A stretch of DNA of 64,000 nucleotides from positions 1-64,000 of the forward strand of contig JAFCZJ010000052.1 of assembly GCA_019314375.1 (NCBI GenBank). The letters are read 5' to 3'. This document shows positions 45,897 to 57,323 of this stretch, in pieces. The position numbers were made by a program, and so were the translations under genes. Source of the DNA: Deltaproteobacteria bacterium. Lineage in GTDB: Bacteria > Myxococcota > B64-G9. A model generated the notes under the pieces. The model did not search any database and was not told where the DNA came from. It saw only the letters and a program-made list of their open reading frames with translations. Numbering within the stretch: position 1 is the first letter of the stretch; each line of letters begins with the position of its first letter.

Positions 45897-46313
45897 ATGA
45901 GCATCAATCAAGCAGCCCTTCTTCAGCAACACGAACAAACCCGAAAATCCATAGAAGCCGCTACCCGGCACATCATGCTTTTGGACCGGGCTCTCATCTA
46001 TTCTTCCGCCCGTCGAGCCCTGGATCGAGTTTTCCTACCCGGAGGTCTGGAGCATCCCGAAGACGCCGACCGGGGAGAAATCGGCGCCTTGCATGAACAA
46101 CACAGTCGCGAGCGAGCCTGGCGACGAGCCCTTCGCATGGCCAACGAGTTGTCGCCCCTGGCCATGCGCAAGGTGGACACAGAAGCCCGCGCCCAATATT
46201 TCTACACCCGGGAAGAGCTGCAGGCGGTCATCAGCCGGAAAAGCAAGCGACTGGACACCCTGGAGGGCTCCTTAGACTGGCTGGACCACGAACTGCGTTA
46301 TTTGGCCGCATAA
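45897..46313 (+). CDS. Hypothetical protein divergent from the T3SS-like operon
   Basis: MSINQAALLQQHEQTRKSIEAATRHIM; strong SD aaggagg upstream. Confidence 0.6.
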   Translation: MSINQAALLQQHEQTRKSIEAATRHIMLLDRALIYSSARRALDRVFLPGGLEHPEDADRGEIGALHEQHSRERAWRRALRMANELSPLAMRKVDTEARAQYFYTREELQAVISRKSKRLDTLEGSLDWLDHELRYLAA

Positions 46314-46364
46314 ATCAGAAAATCTTTCCTCAAAGAGCCGTGTGGCCGGTAAACTGCAAATCTT

Positions 46365-46796
46365 ATGCGATTACTCGGCATCGACTTCGGCACCAAACGC
46401 ATCGGCCTTGCGGTCTGCGACGAACTGGGTTTCACCACCCGAGGCCTGACGGTCATCCACCGTCGAGGAGGCCGCGCCGATGTGGAAGCGGTCTGCCGCG
46501 CCGCCCGCGAACAAGACGTCGAGGCCCTGGTCATGGGACTTCCCCTGAACATGGACGGCAGCGAGGGCCGGATGGCGCGCTTGGTTCGTGAATTCTCGGC
46601 AAAACTAGAAAGTGAACTCGATCTTCCCTTACACCTCTGGGACGAACGCTTGACCAGTTGGGAGGCCGAGGGCATCCTCAGGCAAAGCACCAAAGCGCGA
46701 AAGAGAAAACGCGCGGATGGTGCCGTGGACAAACTAGCGGCCGAGCTCATTCTGCAAAGCTATTTGGACGCCAGCCCCTCTAAGGAGACGTCGTGA
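46365..46796 (+). CDS. ruvX: Putative pre-16S rRNA nuclease / Holliday junction resolvase RuvX (YqgF)
   Basis: MRLLGIDFGTKRIGLAVCDE, VMGLPLNMDGSEG, WDERLTSWEAE, DKLAAELILQSYLD. Confidence 0.93.
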   Translation: MRLLGIDFGTKRIGLAVCDELGFTTRGLTVIHRRGGRADVEAVCRAAREQDVEALVMGLPLNMDGSEGRMARLVREFSAKLESELDLPLHLWDERLTSWEAEGILRQSTKARKRKRADGAVDKLAAELILQSYLDASPSKETS

Positions 46797-47821
46797 AAAA
46801 ATGGTTCCTCATCATCCCGGCCCTGCTGATCCTCTTGACCGTGGCCGTGGCCGGCTTCGGCTATTGGAAGGTCACGACTTGGGCCGACACGCCCGCGGGG
46901 GGTGAGGGCAAAACCCTGGCCGTGGACATCCCCCGAGGCTCGGGGCCCCATAAAACCGCCGACCTCCTGGCCGAGGCCAAAGTCGTCGACGACGCCGAGA
47001 CCTTTTATCGCTGGCTGCGCTACATCGAACGAGCCGCGGGCGATCTCAAATCCGGCGAGCTTGCCTTCCGCGACAACATGACGCCCAAGGAAGTGCTGCA
47101 AGTACTTCGCGACGGCACGCCCATCACCCACAAAGTCACCCTGCCCGAGGGCAGGCGCATCGACGAAATCGCCGCTCTCTTCGCCGAAGCGGATCTTGCC
47201 GATGCGACCGAGTTCGAAGCCAGGGCCCGGGACAAGGACTTCGTCAAATCCCTGGGCGTGCCACACGACAGCCTGGAGGGTTTTCTCTTTCCGGAGACCT
47301 ATCAATTCCGAAAACACACGGCCGTGGACAAAATCCTGAAAACCATGGTGCAGGGCTATCAAAAGCACTTCGGCGAAAAATGGCGCAGGCGGGCCAAGCA
47401 GATCAACATGACCGAATTGCAGGTGGTCACCTTGGCCAGCATCGTGGAAAAAGAAACCGGCGCGGCCCACGAGCGACCGCTCATCGCTGGCGTCTTCCAC
47501 AACCGCCTGAAGCAAAACTGGAAGCTACAAACCGATCCGACGGTCATCTACGCCGAGATTCTGGCCACCGGAAAATACGACGGCGACATCCACAAAAGCG
47601 ACCTGGTGCGGGATCACCCCTACAACACCTACAAACGCAAGGGCCTGCCCCCGGGGCCCATCTGCAGCCCGGGCGCCAAGGCCTTAGAGGCCGTGCTTTA
47701 CCCCACGATCACCAAGCACATGTTTTTCGTTTCCAAAAACGACGGCACGCATCTTTTCTGCCCGACCTTGGGCTGCCACAACCGGGCCGTCACCAAGTAC
47801 CAGCGCGAGGGCACCCCATAA
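46793..47821 (+). CDS. mltG: Endolytic transglycosylase MltG
   Basis: LEGFLFPETYQFRK, LASIVEKETGAAHERPLIAGVFHNRLK, LQTDPTVIYA, YNTYKRKGLPPGPICSPG. Confidence 0.95.
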   Translation: MKKWFLIIPALLILLTVAVAGFGYWKVTTWADTPAGGEGKTLAVDIPRGSGPHKTADLLAEAKVVDDAETFYRWLRYIERAAGDLKSGELAFRDNMTPKEVLQVLRDGTPITHKVTLPEGRRIDEIAALFAEADLADATEFEARARDKDFVKSLGVPHDSLEGFLFPETYQFRKHTAVDKILKTMVQGYQKHFGEKWRRRAKQINMTELQVVTLASIVEKETGAAHERPLIAGVFHNRLKQNWKLQTDPTVIYAEILATGKYDGDIHKSDLVRDHPYNTYKRKGLPPGPICSPGAKALEAVLYPTITKHMFFVSKNDGTHLFCPTLGCHNRAVTKYQREGTP

Positions 47822-48594
47822 GCAAACCAGCCATCCAGATTCTCACGGTCTCGAAGCGATTCAGCCAGCCCCGACCCCTGGGCCGGATACTGCGCGCGCC
47901 CTTTGAACGCAAACGTATCCAGGTCTTGCGCGAGCTGAGTCTGAGCGTGCCCCAGGGCCAGATGACCGCGCTCTTGGGTGCCAACGGAGCCGGCAAGACC
48001 ACCCTGCTTCGCATACTGGCTTCCACCATCACGCCGGACGCAGGCTCGGTACGAATCCTGGGCGAGGACGCCCTGGCCCATCCTGGGCGAGTACGCCATC
48101 GGGTGGGCGTGGTCCTGGGCGACGAACGAAGTTTCTTCTGGCGCCTGACGGCCGCCCAGAACCTGCGCTTTTTCGCGGCCCTCCACGGCTTGCATGGACG
48201 GACGGCCCAAGATCGCATCGACACCCTGGCCGCGCAATTTCGTTTCGGCGACGAGATGAACCAGGCCTTTCGCAACTTGTCCACCGGTTGGCGACACAAG
48301 TTGGCTTTGGTCCGGGCGCTTCTGGGCGATCCCGCCGTGCTGCTCATGGACGAGCCCACCCGGGGTCTGGATCCGGGCGCGGCCGAGCGAGCCCATCGTT
48401 ATCTGGCCGAGGATCTGGTGGGCAAGCAGGGTAAAACCGTGCTCATCGCCACCCATCGCCTCGCCGAAGCCCGACAACATTGCCAGGGCTTGGCGCTCTT
48501 GTCCGACGGCCACATTGTGGCCGAGGGCCCAGTTGAAAAAGTGGCTGAGCAAGTGGCCGCCGAATTCGAACTGTCGGAAAGCGAGATGAAATGA
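47818..48594 (+). CDS. ABC transporter ATP-binding protein; apparent ATA start
   Basis: LLGANGAGKTTLLRILASTI, LSTGWRHKLALVRALLGDPAVLLMDEPTRGLDP; no ATG/GTG/TTG near the N-terminus. Confidence 0.85.
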   Translation: MSKPAIQILTVSKRFSQPRPLGRILRAPFERKRIQVLRELSLSVPQGQMTALLGANGAGKTTLLRILASTITPDAGSVRILGEDALAHPGRVRHRVGVVLGDERSFFWRLTAAQNLRFFAALHGLHGRTAQDRIDTLAAQFRFGDEMNQAFRNLSTGWRHKLALVRALLGDPAVLLMDEPTRGLDPGAAERAHRYLAEDLVGKQGKTVLIATHRLAEARQHCQGLALLSDGHIVAEGPVEKVAEQVAAEFELSESEMK

Positions 48595-49403
48595 AGGCCT
48601 TGCGCAAATGCTGGGCCTTCGTGGTCAAAGACTTTTTAACAGACATATCCTACCGCACGGCCTTCGCGGGCCAGGTGGTGTCTTTGGTTTTCATGGTGGC
48701 GGCTTTTTACTTCTTCGCGCGCATGTTCGAGGGCACGACCATCCAGTCCTTGGAGCCCTACGGCGGCGACTACTTTCCCTTCGTGCTGGTGGGCCTGGCT
48801 TTCTCCAGCTATCTGGGCGTGGCCGTACGCTCCTTCGCCGACACCATAAGAAACGCCCAGGTCTTGGGCACCCTGGAAGCCTTGCTGGTCACGCCCACGC
48901 CCGTGGGACAGATCATCGTCTTCTCCACGATCTACGCTTTTTTGGTCACCAGCTTGCGAGTGGTGCTAACCCTGCTTTTGGGCATGCTGCTCTTCGGCGT
49001 GCGCTTTCCCGACGCCAACTGGCTCGGCGCGCTACTGGTGCTGGTCTTGACCATCATCAGCTTTTCCTTCCTCGGCGTCTTGTCGGCGGGGGTCGTGCTG
49101 GCCATCAAGCGGGGCGATCCATCCAGCTGGCTGGTACAGGGCCTAAGCTATCTCCTGGGCGGCGTCTATTACCCGGTCAGCATCCTGCCCGACTGGGGCC
49201 AAACCCTGGCCCAACTTTTGCCCATCACCCACGCATTGGAAGCCATGCGCCTGCTCCTACTCAAGGGTGCCTCTCTCGGCGACGTACAATACAGTCTCTT
49301 CGCCCTACTCCTTTTCTCTGCCGTGGCCGGCCCAATAAGCGTCTTTGTATTTTGGTTGGCCCTGGGAAGAGTCAAGCGAGACGGCTCACTCAGTCAATTC
49401 TAG
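48591..49403 (+). CDS. ABC-2 type transporter permease
   Basis: Six TM segments, LGTLEALLVTPTPVGQII; overlaps the ATPase. Confidence 0.88.
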   Translation: MKALRKCWAFVVKDFLTDISYRTAFAGQVVSLVFMVAAFYFFARMFEGTTIQSLEPYGGDYFPFVLVGLAFSSYLGVAVRSFADTIRNAQVLGTLEALLVTPTPVGQIIVFSTIYAFLVTSLRVVLTLLLGMLLFGVRFPDANWLGALLVLVLTIISFSFLGVLSAGVVLAIKRGDPSSWLVQGLSYLLGGVYYPVSILPDWGQTLAQLLPITHALEAMRLLLLKGASLGDVQYSLFALLLFSAVAGPISVFVFWLALGRVKRDGSLSQF

Positions 49404-49404
49404 T

Positions 49405-49464
49405 GGGGTCAGACACCGGCACTTGACACATAGGCCTATGTGTCAAGTGCCGGTGTCTGACCCC
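49405..49464. repeat. Perfect 60-bp palindrome between convergent genes
   Basis: GGGGTCAGACACCGGCACTTGACACATAGG|CCTATGTGTCAAGTGCCGGTGTCTGACCCC, no mismatches, no spacer. Confidence 0.97.
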
Positions 49465-49469
49465 TGCCT

Positions 49470-50495
49470 TTAGACCATTTGCGCACGGAGTTGGGCTGCT
49501 GCTTCCTCCGGGCTTAGGCCTTGCTCTTCCAGCTGAGCCCAAAGTCGTCCCAGGTCCACGGGCAGGCGCCCGGCCTCGAAGTCCTTGAGTCGCCCCATCC
49601 AACCCATGCGCCGGGCCAAGACAAATCGCCAGCGTTGATCTTCCGGCAAGGCCAAAAGCCGATCACAAATCGACAAGAGCTCCGCTAAGTCACGGGGCAG
49701 ATCGCCTTTGAGCTCCATCAACAAGTTCAGCATGTGGTCGCTTTCCAGGCGCATGGAGGCCCCGGCAAGTCCCGCCAGAAAGCGCCGAATCTCGGCCACC
49801 ATGTCCATCTCGCCCAGAGGCAGGAATTCGCCCTCGGCCTCAAGTGCCGCCAAGGGCGTGCCCGGCACCACGGCCGTGGTGCGCAGGCGCACGAAATCCG
49901 GCTCGATGGCCACCAGGGCCCGGGCGGTCTCGTCCGCATGCTCTTCAGAAAACGCCCGGCCCCCCAAGCCCGGCATCACATATTCCGACAGCTCAAACCC
50001 CGCAGCCTTGGCCTTTTGTCCCGCCTCGATCTGCTCGGCCCCGGTGGTGCCCTTGCGCTGCTGTTTCAAAACAGCATCCGAAGCACTCTCCATGCCCACA
50101 TGCAGCCGATTCAGACCGGCATCCCGAAGCGAAACCAGCTCAACCAAAGACTTCCGCGCCAAAGTACGAGAACGAGCATACGCAGTAATCCGCTCCACCG
50201 CAGGAAAGCGCGCCCGCACGCCCTCAACAATTTTCAACAAATCCCCGGTCCTCATCAACAGCGCATTCGCATCCTGCAAAAAAACAAAACGAACTTCCGA
50301 ACCATACACACGCCGCATCGCATCCAGATCCGACAAAACCTCCTCAACGCCACGAGAAGAAAACTTCCGCCCCTTGTACACAGGACAAAAAGCACACTTA
50401 TTCCAAGGACAATTCCGATTAACCCGAACCAACAAAGACCCAGCCTCGCTGGGAGGCCGAATCGGTCCTTGTTCGTATGGGAGGGAATCCCGCAT
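49470..50495 (-). CDS. Radical SAM protein
   Basis: RVNRNCPWNKCAFCPVYKGRKFSSR CxxxxxxC-type cluster, FVFLQDANALLM, LNRLHVGMESASD. Confidence 0.9.
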   Translation of the reverse strand: MRDSLPYEQGPIRPPSEAGSLLVRVNRNCPWNKCAFCPVYKGRKFSSRGVEEVLSDLDAMRRVYGSEVRFVFLQDANALLMRTGDLLKIVEGVRARFPAVERITAYARSRTLARKSLVELVSLRDAGLNRLHVGMESASDAVLKQQRKGTTGAEQIEAGQKAKAAGFELSEYVMPGLGGRAFSEEHADETARALVAIEPDFVRLRTTAVVPGTPLAALEAEGEFLPLGEMDMVAEIRRFLAGLAGASMRLESDHMLNLLMELKGDLPRDLAELLSICDRLLALPEDQRWRFVLARRMGWMGRLKDFEAGRLPVDLGRLWAQLEEQGLSPEEAAAQLRAQMV

Positions 50496-50634
50496 TCGAC
50501 TACCTTTATCATATTCCCTATCGAGCTCAAAAGTTCCCACTCGTCCAGGTATTGGCCTTAAAGCCCGGCCGGTGTAAGATAAAATCTTCCACATCGCCCC
50601 GGGACCGACATTGAGGGCAAGGAGGAGATCCAGC

Positions 50635-52680
<2,046 letters not shown>

Positions 52681-52706
52681 CACTGCGCAATACGCAGCAG
52701 CATAAG
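52681..52706. repeat. Copy 2 of 26-bp intercistronic repeat
   Basis: CACTGCGCAATACGCAGCAGCATAAG immediately after the prkA stop codon (ends 52680); 25/26 identical to copy 1. Confidence 0.85.
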
Positions 52707-52718
52707 CGGAGAGCCTCC

Positions 52719-53828
52719 ATGTCCCAGAAGATCGATGCCGACCACGGCCGCTTCCGCCACATCGTGCGCGGCAAGATTAAAGAGAACTTAAAAAAGTTCA
52801 TCACCAAGGGCGAGATGTTCGGCAAAAAGGGCAAGGACAAGATATCCATCCCCCTGCCCCAAATCCAAATCCCGCGCTTTCGCTATGGTCACCAGGACAA
52901 AGGCGGCGTGGGCCAGGGCGAGGGCGAAGTGGGCGACGTCCTGGCCCCTGGCCAGGTGGAGGGCGAGGGTTCGGGAGAGGCCGGCAGCGATCCGGGCCAG
53001 CACGAGTTGGAGGTGGAGCTGACCATCGACGAGCTGGCCGAAATTCTGGGCGAAGAGCTCGAGTTGCCGCGCATCGAGCCCCGAGGCAAACACAAGCTGG
53101 ATGCGGAAAAAAGCCGCTACACCGGCATCCACAAGTCCGGCCCCGAATCCCTGCGCCACTTCAAGCGAACTTACCGTGAGGCACTCAAGCGCCAAATCTC
53201 CTCGGGCACATACAACCCGGATCGGCCCGTGGTCATCCCCATCCGCGAAGACAAGCGTTACCGATCGTGGAAGGTGAGCTGGGAGCCCGAATCCAATGCG
53301 GTCGTCTTGTACATGATGGACGTTTCCGGCTCCATGGGAGATGAACAAAAAGAGATGGTGCGCATCGAGTCTTTCTGGATCGACACCTGGTTACAGAGCC
53401 AATACCAGGGCATGGAGGTGCGCTACATCACCCACGACGCCGCGGCCCGGGAAGTGGACAAAGACACCTTTTTCCGCACCCGGGAAAGCGGCGGCACCAT
53501 GATCTCTTCGGCCTACAAACTCTGCGCCGACATCATCAGTACCGACTATCCCTCCGGGGACTGGAACATCTACCCTTTCCATTTCTCCGATGGGGACAAC
53601 TGGTCCAACGACGACACGCGCTCTTGCCTGGACCTGCTCAAGACCCGCATCCTGCCCCACGTCAACCAGTTCGGCTACGGCCAGGTCGAGAGCCCTTACG
53701 GCTCGGGTCAATTCATCAAAGACCTCCGAGAAAACTTCAAGGATGATGTCAAAATGGTCTTGAGCGAAATCCCGGATCGAGACGCCATCATAAGGTCCAT
53801 CCGGGACTTTCTGGGCAAGGGGAGGTAG
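52719..53828 (+). CDS. yhbH: YeaH/YhbH family protein (DUF444)
   Basis: [49 protein letters not shown]. Confidence 0.95.
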   Translation: MSQKIDADHGRFRHIVRGKIKENLKKFITKGEMFGKKGKDKISIPLPQIQIPRFRYGHQDKGGVGQGEGEVGDVLAPGQVEGEGSGEAGSDPGQHELEVELTIDELAEILGEELELPRIEPRGKHKLDAEKSRYTGIHKSGPESLRHFKRTYREALKRQISSGTYNPDRPVVIPIREDKRYRSWKVSWEPESNAVVLYMMDVSGSMGDEQKEMVRIESFWIDTWLQSQYQGMEVRYITHDAAAREVDKDTFFRTRESGGTMISSAYKLCADIISTDYPSGDWNIYPFHFSDGDNWSNDDTRSCLDLLKTRILPHVNQFGYGQVESPYGSGQFIKDLRENFKDDVKMVLSEIPDRDAIIRSIRDFLGKGR

Positions 53829-53831
53829 ATA

Positions 53832-55346
53832 ATGAGCCTGCCCCGCTACTTGGCCGAATTGCAGCAGACCATCGAAGGCTACGCCCGGGAATTCGAGCTG
53901 GACTTCTTTGACACCATCTTCGAAGTCCTGCCCTACGACGCCATCAACATGGTGGCCGCCTACGGCGGCTTTCCCACCCGCTACCCCCACTGGCGCTTCG
54001 GCATGGAGTATGAACAGCTCAAAAAGAGCTATGCCTACGGCCTGTCTAAAATCTACGAGATGGTCATCAACAACGACCCTTGCTACGCCTATCTCTTAGA
54101 GGGCAACAGCCTTGTCGAGCAAAAGACCGTCATGGCCCACGTCTATGCCCACTGCGACTTCTTTAAAAACAACGTTTGGTTCAGAGACACAAACCGCAAA
54201 ATGATGAACGAGATGGCCAACCACGGCACCCGCGTGCGGCGCTACATGGCCAAACACGGCGTGGACGAGGTGGAGAATTTCATCGACACCTGTCTGTCTG
54301 TCGACAACCTAATCGACATACACGCCCCCATGGTACGCCGGCGCCCGGTGGCCCCTGATGAGCCACTGGCCGGCGAGGGCGAGGCCAGAGCCTCCGACGC
54401 CGTGGCTCGCCTGCCCGTGCCTCGGCGCTACCTGGACCCCTACATCAACCCGGCCGACTACATCGACAAGCAAAAACAAAAACTCATTGAAGAGCGCGGC
54501 AAGGCCTCGCGGTTCCCGCCTCAGCCCGAGCGGGATGTGCTCTTGTTCCTGATGGAGCAAGCCCCCCTGAACCGATGGCAACGGGACCTGATGGGCATCA
54601 TTCGGGAAGAAGCCTATTATTTCGCTCCCCAGGGTCAAACCAAAATTCTGAACGAGGGCTGGGCCGTCTACTGGCATTCGACTATCATGACCCATCGCGC
54701 CATGACCGATGCAGAGGTCATCGACTACGCCGACAACAACGCCGGCATACTTGGCACTCGGCCCGGCTCCCTAAATCCCTACAAAATCGGGCTCGAACTG
54801 TTTCGCTACATTGAACACAAGTGGAACACGGGGCGCTTTGGCCCGGAATACGACGCTTGCGACAACATGAAGCACAAGCACAACTGGGACCAACAATTGG
54901 GCCTGGGTCGAAAGAAGATATTTGAAGTACGCTCCTTGCACAACGACGTGACCTTCATCGATGAGTACTTAGACGAAGAATTTTGCTTAGAGCAGAAAAT
55001 GTTCGGCTACGACTACAATCCCCGGGCCCACCACTGGGAGATCACCACCCGAAACTACAAAGAGATCAAGAACAAGCTCCTGTTCCAATTGACCAATTTC
55101 GGGCAGCCCATCATCGAAGTCGTTGATTCCAACCACGCCAACCGGGGCGAGTTGCTCTTGCTGCACAGGCATGAGGGCGTAGACATCAAGCTGGACTGGG
55201 CCCAATCCACCATGGAAGCCCTGTATCGCATTTGGACCCGGCCGGTTCTGCTTCAAACCATCGTTGGCGAGAAGGTCACCGTGCTTCGCCACGACGGCAC
55301 CGAGCACACCGCCGAACAGATCGCCCCCGCGGACGCCGTCACATGA
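53832..55346 (+). CDS. spoVR: SpoVR family protein
   Basis: YPHWRFGMEYEQLKKSYAYGLSKIYEMVINNDPCYAYLLEGN; NEGWAVYWHS. Confidence 0.97.
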   Translation: MSLPRYLAELQQTIEGYAREFELDFFDTIFEVLPYDAINMVAAYGGFPTRYPHWRFGMEYEQLKKSYAYGLSKIYEMVINNDPCYAYLLEGNSLVEQKTVMAHVYAHCDFFKNNVWFRDTNRKMMNEMANHGTRVRRYMAKHGVDEVENFIDTCLSVDNLIDIHAPMVRRRPVAPDEPLAGEGEARASDAVARLPVPRRYLDPYINPADYIDKQKQKLIEERGKASRFPPQPERDVLLFLMEQAPLNRWQRDLMGIIREEAYYFAPQGQTKILNEGWAVYWHSTIMTHRAMTDAEVIDYADNNAGILGTRPGSLNPYKIGLELFRYIEHKWNTGRFGPEYDACDNMKHKHNWDQQLGLGRKKIFEVRSLHNDVTFIDEYLDEEFCLEQKMFGYDYNPRAHHWEITTRNYKEIKNKLLFQLTNFGQPIIEVVDSNHANRGELLLLHRHEGVDIKLDWAQSTMEALYRIWTRPVLLQTIVGEKVTVLRHDGTEHTAEQIAPADAVT

Positions 55347-56314
55347 TCACACGATCCCTGCTCGGGCTTGTGGGCTTGTTGTTCTTGTTGGCCGCCCTCG
55401 CCGGCACGGGCTGCGACGGGGCTGCGAACTCAGTCGATGGCGGTCTCGACGCGGGACTCGACGCCACAACGGAAGATGGCGGAGAAGATGGGAGCGGGGA
55501 TGACGCCTATCACCCCTTGCGGGTGGGCAGTGAAGAAACCTTTGAGGCGGTGACCTGGAACCTGCACAACTTTCCGAGCGAACAGTCCTCTGCGGGACAT
55601 GTGTCCTCTTTGATCATCGCCCTGGATTTGGACCTGGTGGCCGTGCAAGAAATCGCCGACGAGCGGGCTTTCGCGGACATGCTGTCTTACCTGCCGAGCC
55701 ACGATGCCGCCCTGTCTCCCCACGTCTACAATCAGTACGAATACCAAAAGGTGGGCTTCGTCTACCGCAAGGATCTGCTTGCGATCAGTCAGGTCACCAC
55801 GCTCTTCAACGGTGAGACCTATGCCTTTCCGCGCCCCCCCTTGCAGGCCCATTTCTCATGCCTGAGCCCAAAAGGCTGCCCCGGCGATTTCGTGGCCATC
55901 GTGATCCACCTGAAGGCCAGCCCGGGCGAAGACAACGAAGCCAGACGACGGGCGGCTTGCAGAGATCTCAAAACACACATCGACGCACTTTTGGCCGAAG
56001 GAACGGAACAGGTCATCCTGCTGGGCGACTTCAATGATCTCTTAGACGACGACCCCACGGACAACATCTATACGGTCTTTCTGGATGACACGGACAATTA
56101 CCGCTTCTTGAGCCAGGAGCTCGCGGACCGAGGCGACTATTCCTACATCCCCTATCCGAGCCTTCTGGATCATGTATTGATCACCCAGGGCCTGACGGCC
56201 GAATACGGACTGGGCCAAACCCGCGTTCTTGCCTTGGATAAAATGGATCTGGGATTTGACTATGAGGATCTGGTCAGCGATCACCGACCCGTAATCAGCA
56301 TCTTCTCCGACTAA
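55343..56314 (+). CDS. Endonuclease/exonuclease/phosphatase family lipoprotein
   Basis: Signal plus GTGC lipobox; TWNLHNFP, AVQEIAD, VIHLKAS, LLGDFND, SDHRPV. Confidence 0.88.
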   Translation: MITRSLLGLVGLLFLLAALAGTGCDGAANSVDGGLDAGLDATTEDGGEDGSGDDAYHPLRVGSEETFEAVTWNLHNFPSEQSSAGHVSSLIIALDLDLVAVQEIADERAFADMLSYLPSHDAALSPHVYNQYEYQKVGFVYRKDLLAISQVTTLFNGETYAFPRPPLQAHFSCLSPKGCPGDFVAIVIHLKASPGEDNEARRRAACRDLKTHIDALLAEGTEQVILLGDFNDLLDDDPTDNIYTVFLDDTDNYRFLSQELADRGDYSYIPYPSLLDHVLITQGLTAEYGLGQTRVLALDKMDLGFDYEDLVSDHRPVISIFSD

Positions 56315-57213
56315 CCCCTGACACAATTGCGTCCTGCGTGCTTGGCTGCGTAGAGTTTCTCGTCCGCCGCCCTGATGAGGTTCAAGGGATCAGCCGCCAT
56401 GGGCGACAACTCGGCAGCGCCCGCGGAGATGCTTATCTTGATCTCGGTTTCACCGAAGTGAAAGCCGTGGCCTTCAACCATCCGCCGGGTCTTCTCTGCG
56501 ATGGTGGTGGCCGTGGAGAGGCCGGTCTCCGGCAGGACGATGACGAACTCTTCGCCGCCATAACGAGCCAGGAGTTCTTCCATGCGCACCAGTTGCCGAC
56601 TCAAGGTGGCGCACATTTCCTTGAGGATAAAATCTCCAGCCAGGTGACCGTAGGTGTCGTTGACTTGCTTGAAGTGATCGATGTCGAACATAACCACGCT
56701 GAGCTGCCGCCCGAAGCGGATGGCGCGCGCGATCTCACGCTCCAAAAACTCGACCAAGTAGCGCTTGTTGGCCACCTGGGTCAGTCCGTCCGTAATCGTC
56801 ATGCGATAGATTTCTTCGTGATACAGACCCTCGATGTTGCCGCCGCTGACGAACTTGAAAACCACGCCGCCAATCTTGAGCAAATCCCCGTGGCGCAGGC
56901 GCTCACGCTTAATGGGCGAATCATTCAGGTAGGTGCCGTTCGTGCTGCCCAGGTCCTCGACGTAAATGGCGCCACGCATTTTCTCCAGCTTGCAGTGACA
57001 CCTTGAAGCATTATCCTGGTCGATCTGTATGCTGTTGCCGGCCTCACGACCAATGGTCGTGACCGCGACATTGAGCGGGTAATTTCGACCCAAGTTGGGA
57101 CCATGAATTTCAATGAGCGCACTTTCGGCGCTGACCGTGGGTGGCCTGATATCGGAGATCTTGGCCTTGCGGGTGGCGTCGTCCGACATGGGTCCTTCGT
57201 CTAAAGGCGTCAT
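56311..57213 (-). CDS. Diguanylate cyclase with N-terminal FHA domain
   Basis: FHA motif SRCHCKLEK...VEDLGSTNGTYLND; GGDEF-family YGGEEFVIVLPET. Confidence 0.94.
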   Translation of the reverse strand: MTPLDEGPMSDDATRKAKISDIRPPTVSAESALIEIHGPNLGRNYPLNVAVTTIGREAGNSIQIDQDNASRCHCKLEKMRGAIYVEDLGSTNGTYLNDSPIKRERLRHGDLLKIGGVVFKFVSGGNIEGLYHEEIYRMTITDGLTQVANKRYLVEFLEREIARAIRFGRQLSVVMFDIDHFKQVNDTYGHLAGDFILKEMCATLSRQLVRMEELLARYGGEEFVIVLPETGLSTATTIAEKTRRMVEGHGFHFGETEIKISISAGAAELSPMAADPLNLIRAADEKLYAAKHAGRNCVRG

Positions 57214-57323
57214 GGAAGTCGATTCTACAAACCCATCTACTTTGCTGCAAGTTCTGCGTGATACCTCCATATGTGCTGAACTTATCTTGACTTTTCGACC
57301 GCCAAAGTTAGACTGGGCCCACG

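Noticed and set aside
47380-47817. N-terminal 146 aa of the listed ORF 47380-48594
   Set aside because: Out-of-frame overlap with mltG (low-complexity R/G/H/Q-rich); the ABC protein begins near 47818.
47698-48552. 284-aa minus ORF antisense to the ABC ATPase
   Set aside because: Antisense shadow of a canonical ABC ATPase.
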